The notes under the pieces were generated by a model. It saw nothing but the letters and a program-made list of their open reading frames with translations, was not told the origin of the DNA and did no database searches. Shown here piece by piece: positions 32,994 to 36,503 of a DNA stretch of 36,503 bases; the stretch's first letter is position 1; each line of letters begins with the position of its first letter. The translations under genes were made by a program, and so were the position numbers. The stretch comes from Pseudomonadota bacterium (GTDB lineage: Bacteria; Desulfobacterota; Binatia; UBA12015), in the NCBI GenBank assembly GCA_005777805.1, contig SXLG01000106.1, positions 1 to 36,503 on the forward strand, in the 5' to 3' direction.

Positions 32994-33968
32994 TCACTCC
33001 CTCCCGTCCTGCCTGCTGCCCTTCGAAACCAACCGCACCGCCGCAGGGTGAATCTCGAGCACCTCGAATCCCGGCGGCACCACCACGCCCGGCGTGACCG
33101 CCCGCGCCTGGTCGCCCGTGAATCCGGTCGCATCGATCCAAACCGCATCCGCGGGCAGCTCCAGACTCCGGATCTCGCCCCGCGGTCCCTGGATCACCAG
33201 ATCCACCACTGGCGGCACGACCTGCCATGCCTGATGCGCGTTGCGCAAGACCACGGTCACACCGGCGAAGCGCCGCTTGGTCAGGTCGAGGTCGACCACC
33301 GCCCGCACGACGGCCTCGCGCTCCCGCAGCAGGACGAGTCCGCCCGGGGCCTCGAGCGTGGCCTCGATTTCCGTCACTCCCGAATCGAGCTGCACGAGAT
33401 CGAGCGGCCGCGTCGCCACGGAATCGATCTCCTCCAGCTTGCGCCGGGGACCTACGACCTGAACCCTGTCAGGTACCGCAGCCGAGTCGACCAGCCTCAA
33501 GCCGGGCCGGAGTTCGCCACGCCATTCGATCCGCACGGGAAGGCGACGTCGCGAGAGGCGATCGACCTCGACCATGACCTGCGATGGATTGACGCGGGCG
33601 ACCTCCACGTTTCGCGGCAGCGAGAAGTCGCCTGGGCTCAGCGTGTAGGTGGCGCGCCCAGGGCGAACATCGCCGAGGTCCACGCTCGCGACGAGACGCG
33701 CGGGATCGACGGTCGAAAGCACGATCCCCGGCCCCGCCACGCCGATCTCGACATAGTCGGCCACGCGATTGGTCACGACCAGCCCGCGCGGCAGGTTGAG
33801 CAGGTCGAGGCGGACCCGCACCGTGCGCGTACTGGTTCGTTCACCGACGTTGACGAAGAGCCAGAGCCCGCAGGCAAGCAGGAAGGCGAGGCCCCACGTG
33901 CCCATCTCGCGCCAGCCCGACCCCTGCGGCCGACCGCCCTCGCCTCGCCGTCGCATCGTCAACTTCAT
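32994..33968 (-). CDS. cdaR: YbbR-domain protein CdaR
   Basis: A 324-residue membrane-anchored partner of the diadenylate cyclase. One N-terminal membrane helix (about 25-42, LAFLLACGLWLFVNV) leads to repeated YbbR domains outside the membrane, with the typical NLPRGLVV, SPGDFSLPRNVEVARVNPS and VQVVGPRRKLEEID segments. In Firmicutes such proteins modulate CdaA activity. Its ATG overlaps the cdaA stop by 4 bases. Confidence 0.93.
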   Translation of the reverse strand: MKLTMRRRGEGGRPQGSGWREMGTWGLAFLLACGLWLFVNVGERTSTRTVRVRLDLLNLPRGLVVTNRVADYVEIGVAGPGIVLSTVDPARLVASVDLGDVRPGRATYTLSPGDFSLPRNVEVARVNPSQVMVEVDRLSRRRLPVRIEWRGELRPGLRLVDSAAVPDRVQVVGPRRKLEEIDSVATRPLDLVQLDSGVTEIEATLEAPGGLVLLREREAVVRAVVDLDLTKRRFAGVTVVLRNAHQAWQVVPPVVDLVIQGPRGEIRSLELPADAVWIDATGFTGDQARAVTPGVVVPPGFEVLEIHPAAVRLVSKGSRQDGRE

Positions 33969-34717
33969 GAGCGCACGGCCTCGAGCAAGCGCCGCCGGAG
34001 CAGCGCCGCATCCATGTCGCGCTCCATGCGGCCACCGGATACAAGCGAGATCTGGCCGTCTTCCTCGGAGACCACCACCGCCAGCGCATCACTCTCCTCG
34101 GTGATCCCGAGCGCGGCGCGGTGGCGCGTCCCGACGGTACGGCTGGTCGCGGGATTGGTCGTCAAGGGCAGAAAACAGCCCGCCGCCACGATCCGGCCGG
34201 TCGCCGTGATGACGGCGCCATCGTGCAAGGGCGAGGACGGCTGGAAGATCGCCTCGAGCAGCTCGCGACTCACACGCGCGTCCAGTGGCGTGCCAGTTTC
34301 GACATGCTCGCTGAGCCCGACGGTTCGCTCGAGAATCACGAGCATACCGACCCGTCGCGTCGAGAGAGTGCTCGCCGCGCGCACGATCTCGTCGATGGCA
34401 AGTTCGGTGCGGCCCCCGTCCCGTCCGAAGATGCGCCCCCGCCCGACCTGAGTCAGTCCCCGGCGGATCTCGTTCTGGAACAGCACGACGACCAAGAGAA
34501 GGACCGACGCGATGACCTGGGTCAGGATCCACGACAGCGTAAAGAGATCGAAATACTGCGCGGCGCCGTAGAGCAGGCCGACGAAACCGAGCCCGATCAC
34601 CATCTGCACCGCGCGGGTGCCGCGGATCAGATTGATGACCCAGTACAAGAGCACCGTGACCACGAGAACATCGGCGAGGTCCGCAAGCCGCAGGCCGGCG
34701 ACGGCGTCCCGGATCAT
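33965..34717 (-). CDS. cdaA: Diadenylate cyclase CdaA
   Basis: A 250-residue enzyme that makes c-di-AMP from two ATP. Three N-terminal membrane helices (about 8-80) precede the DAC domain with the catalytic DGA motif in LHDGAVI and the ATP-binding RHR in GTRHRAALGI, followed by VVSEEDGQISL. Both motifs are intact. ATG at 34717 overlaps the folP stop (ATGA) and is preferred over an in-frame GTG at 34732. Position between folP and cdaR-glmM is well conserved. Confidence 0.96.
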   Translation of the reverse strand: MIRDAVAGLRLADLADVLVVTVLLYWVINLIRGTRAVQMVIGLGFVGLLYGAAQYFDLFTLSWILTQVIASVLLLVVVLFQNEIRRGLTQVGRGRIFGRDGGRTELAIDEIVRAASTLSTRRVGMLVILERTVGLSEHVETGTPLDARVSRELLEAIFQPSSPLHDGAVITATGRIVAAGCFLPLTTNPATSRTVGTRHRAALGITEESDALAVVVSEEDGQISLVSGGRMERDMDAALLRRRLLEAVRS

Positions 34718-35544
34718 GCGCCCGCTCCGCACGGCGCGATCGCCGCAACAACGGCCAGAGCCTCGCGAGTGGCGCGGACATCGTGCGTCCGCACCACAGA
34801 AGCCCCCTTCATCGCCGCGATCACGGCCGCGGCCAGCGATCCGGCCAAGCGCTCCTCGGGCTCGGAGGATGCCCCCGGGCGTATCAGGTCACCGAGGAAG
34901 CGCTTCCGCGAAAGGCCCACAACCACTCCCCGGCCGAGCCCGCGGAAGCGACCCAGATCCGCGAGGAGAGCGAGGTTGTCCGCAAGCCTCTTGCCGAAGC
35001 CAAAGCCGGGATCGACCCAGATCCGCTCGCGCGACACACCTGCCATGACGAACGCGTCCACGGCGGCGCCCAGTTCGGACGCCACCTCGGCCACGGCGTC
35101 GTCGTAGCGTGGCGCATTCTGCATCGTCGCGGGAGTACCACGCATATGACCGAGCACGACCTCCGCGCCCTGACTCGCGACGAGGCCGGCCATGGCCGGG
35201 TCGAGGCGACCCCCTGAAACATCATTGACGATGGTCGCCCCAGCGCGCAGAGCCTCGCCTGCCACGCTGGCCTTGGTGGTATCGACCGATATCACGAGCC
35301 CGGGAAAGGTCGCCGCCAGGGTTCGGACGACGGGAACCACGCGGGCAGCCTCATCGGCCGCGGCCACCGGGACCGCGCCGGGGCGAGTCGATTCACCGCC
35401 CACATCGACGATATCCGCCCCCTCGTCGACGAGCGCCCTGGCCCGCGCCAGGGCCGTAGTGAGATCGGGCGTGCGCGTCTGGGCGTGAAACGAGTCCGAT
35501 GTCAGGTTGAGGATCCCCATGACCAGGACCCGCCCCTCCGACAC
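34714..35544 (-). CDS. folP: Dihydropteroate synthase
   Basis: A 276-residue enzyme condensing p-aminobenzoate with hydroxymethyl-dihydropterin pyrophosphate in folate synthesis. Motifs are VDVGGESTRPGA, VNDVSGG, HMRGTPATMQ, DPGFGFGK, GLSRKRFLG and RTHDV. Loop 1, usually NxTPDSFSDGG, reads NLTSDSFHAQT here: the Asn and DSF are kept but the rest is changed. The start is GTG at 35544 with GAGG six bases upstream; it follows ftsH by 28 bases and overlaps cdaA. Confidence 0.95.
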   Translation of the reverse strand: MSEGRVLVMGILNLTSDSFHAQTRTPDLTTALARARALVDEGADIVDVGGESTRPGAVPVAAADEAARVVPVVRTLAATFPGLVISVDTTKASVAGEALRAGATIVNDVSGGRLDPAMAGLVASQGAEVVLGHMRGTPATMQNAPRYDDAVAEVASELGAAVDAFVMAGVSRERIWVDPGFGFGKRLADNLALLADLGRFRGLGRGVVVGLSRKRFLGDLIRPGASSEPEERLAGSLAAAVIAAMKGASVVRTHDVRATREALAVVAAIAPCGAGA

Positions 35545-35572
35545 GCGCGCCTCACTCGTGGCCGTGCGGCCC

Positions 35573-36503
35573 TCAGCTCGCCGGCGCGCGCGCCGGGTTG
35601 GTGCCGGGGTGCCGCGCCAGGATCACGTCGATCTCGGCGCCGTCAATCACTTCGCGCTCGAGGAGAGCACTCGCGATGTCATGGAGCGCCGGGAGATTCT
35701 CGCCGAGCAAGCGCCGGGCCTTCTCGTAGGCCGCCAGCACGAAGCCACGGACCTCGTCATCGATGAGACATGCGGTCTTCTCGGAGTGTTCGCGCCCCTG
35801 CACGAAGTCACGGCCGAGGAAGACGTTCTCTTCCTGGTGACCAAAGGTGATCGGACCGAGGTGGGAACTCATGCCCCACTCGCACACCATCTTCCGGGCG
35901 ATCTCCGTCGCACGCTCGATGTCGTTGCCAGCACCGGTCGTGGTGTGCCCGAGTACGATCTCCTCCGCCGCGCGCCCGCCGAAGAGAATGGTGAGATTGC
36001 CCTCGAGCTGATGGCGACTCATGGTGTGACGGTCGTCGAGCGGCAACTGCTGGGTCAACCCGAGCGCCATGCCGCGTGGAATGATGGTCACCTTGTGCAC
36101 CGGATCGGCATCCGGCAAAAGTTTGGCCACGAGAGCGTGCCCAGCCTCGTGGTAGGCGGTATTTCTCTTCTCGTCGTCGCTGATGATCATCGAGCGCCGC
36201 TCGGCCCCCATGAGCACCTTGTCCTTGGCGTGCTCGAAATCGCCCATCTCGACGATTTCCTTGTTGGAGCGGGCGGCCAGCAGTGCGGCTTCGTTCACGA
36301 GGTTCTCGAGATCGGCGCCCGAGAAACCCGGCGTGCCACGTGCCAGCAGCGGAATGTCGACATCGGTGGAGAGCGGAAGCCGCCGGGCGTGGACGCGCAG
36401 GATGCCCTCGCGGCCCTTCACGTCCGGCCGTGGCACCACCACGCGCCGGTCGAAACGCCCCGGCCGCAGCAGTGCGGGGTCGAGGACGTCGGGGCGGTTG
36501 GTC
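35573..36503 (-). CDS. ftsH: ATP-dependent zinc metalloprotease FtsH, 5' part cut by window edge
   Basis: The C-terminal 309 residues of the membrane-bound AAA protease. The fragment begins at [19 protein letters not shown] (second region of homology, with the Arg fingers), passes through [16 protein letters not shown] and reaches the zinc site HEAGH; the third ligand Asp is in [11 protein letters not shown]. It ends normally after [11 protein letters not shown]. The Walker motifs and membrane helices lie beyond the right edge. It heads the ftsH-folP-cdaA-cdaR-glmM-nnr run. Confidence 0.97.
   Translation of the reverse strand, partial: TNRPDVLDPALLRPGRFDRRVVVPRPDVKGREGILRVHARRLPLSTDVDIPLLARGTPGFSGADLENLVNEAALLAARSNKEIVEMGDFEHAKDKVLMGAERRSMIISDDEKRNTAYHEAGHALVAKLLPDADPVHKVTIIPRGMALGLTQQLPLDDRHTMSRHQLEGNLTILFGGRAAEEIVLGHTTTGAGNDIERATEIARKMVCEWGMSSHLGPITFGHQEENVFLGRDFVQGREHSEKTACLIDDEVRGFVLAAYEKARRLLGENLPALHDIASALLEREVIDGAEIDVILARHPGTNPARAPAS

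Noticed and set aside
31602..34451. A 949-residue plus-strand open frame opposite glmM, cdaR and cdaA
   Set aside because: It spans three well-recognised minus-strand genes and shows no motif of its own; long shadow frames are expected at this GC content.

Overview
The window is GC-rich, densely coding bacterial DNA with 24 protein genes I am confident of (two cut by the window ends), two small weaker protein genes and three tRNA genes. Most genes are on the minus strand. Third codon positions are strongly GC, starts are often GTG, and stop and start codons often overlap by 4 bases. Several traits fit a deltaproteobacterial-type lineage such as Binatota or a relative: the ftsH-folP-cdaA-cdaR-glmM block, lysC-cimA next to tsaE, an F420-type LLM oxidoreductase, and a Cys-rich secreted beta-helix protein. 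This placement is inference; no rRNA or marker comparison was possible.

Layout. 1-2994 (minus): pentose-phosphate genes tal, rpiA and zwf, with zwf running off the left edge. 3125-4675 (plus): a divergent flavin disulfide oxidoreductase related to MerA/Lpd. 4837-9683 (minus): a 1080-residue Zn-ribbon/degenerate cyclase/AAA/TPR regulator, followed with a 4-bp overlap by a GAF-containing sigma54 activator. 9893-12308 (minus): a DUF167 protein, a DUF1295 membrane protein and a SAM methyltransferase. 12458-13769: tRNA-Arg(ACG), tRNA-Ser(GCT) and tRNA-Ser(TGA) in a low-coding stretch with a tandem repeat and one weak ORF, then a small unknown gene at 13930. 14348-16441 (minus): a secreted beta-helix protein. 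16647-19371 (minus): a fused class II aldolase/short-chain dehydrogenase and a cysteine hydrolase.

19453-28856 (minus) is one tightly packed run: tsaE, lysC, cimA, a serine acetyltransferase, a cysteine desulfurase, mnmA, rnc, era and der. It links aspartate-family and branched-chain amino acid synthesis, cysteine synthesis, sulfur transfer to tRNA, and GTPases and nuclease of ribosome assembly. The serine acetyltransferase, desulfurase and MnmA could form a short route from serine to 2-thiouridine in tRNA. 30052-36503 (minus) is a second run: ftsH (cut by the right edge), folP, cdaA, cdaR, glmM and nnr, joining c-di-AMP synthesis to cell-wall precursor supply. A plus-strand LLM oxidoreductase gene (29038-29907) sits between the two runs.

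I saw no clear new defence system, CRISPR array, insertion sequence or phage. The items most worth a second look are the degenerate cyclase coupled to a sigma54 activator, the variant desulfurase between a serine acetyltransferase and MnmA, an RNase III lacking one usual metal ligand, the Cys-rich secreted protein, and imperfect duplications with a period of about 70 bp in three separate intergenic spacers.
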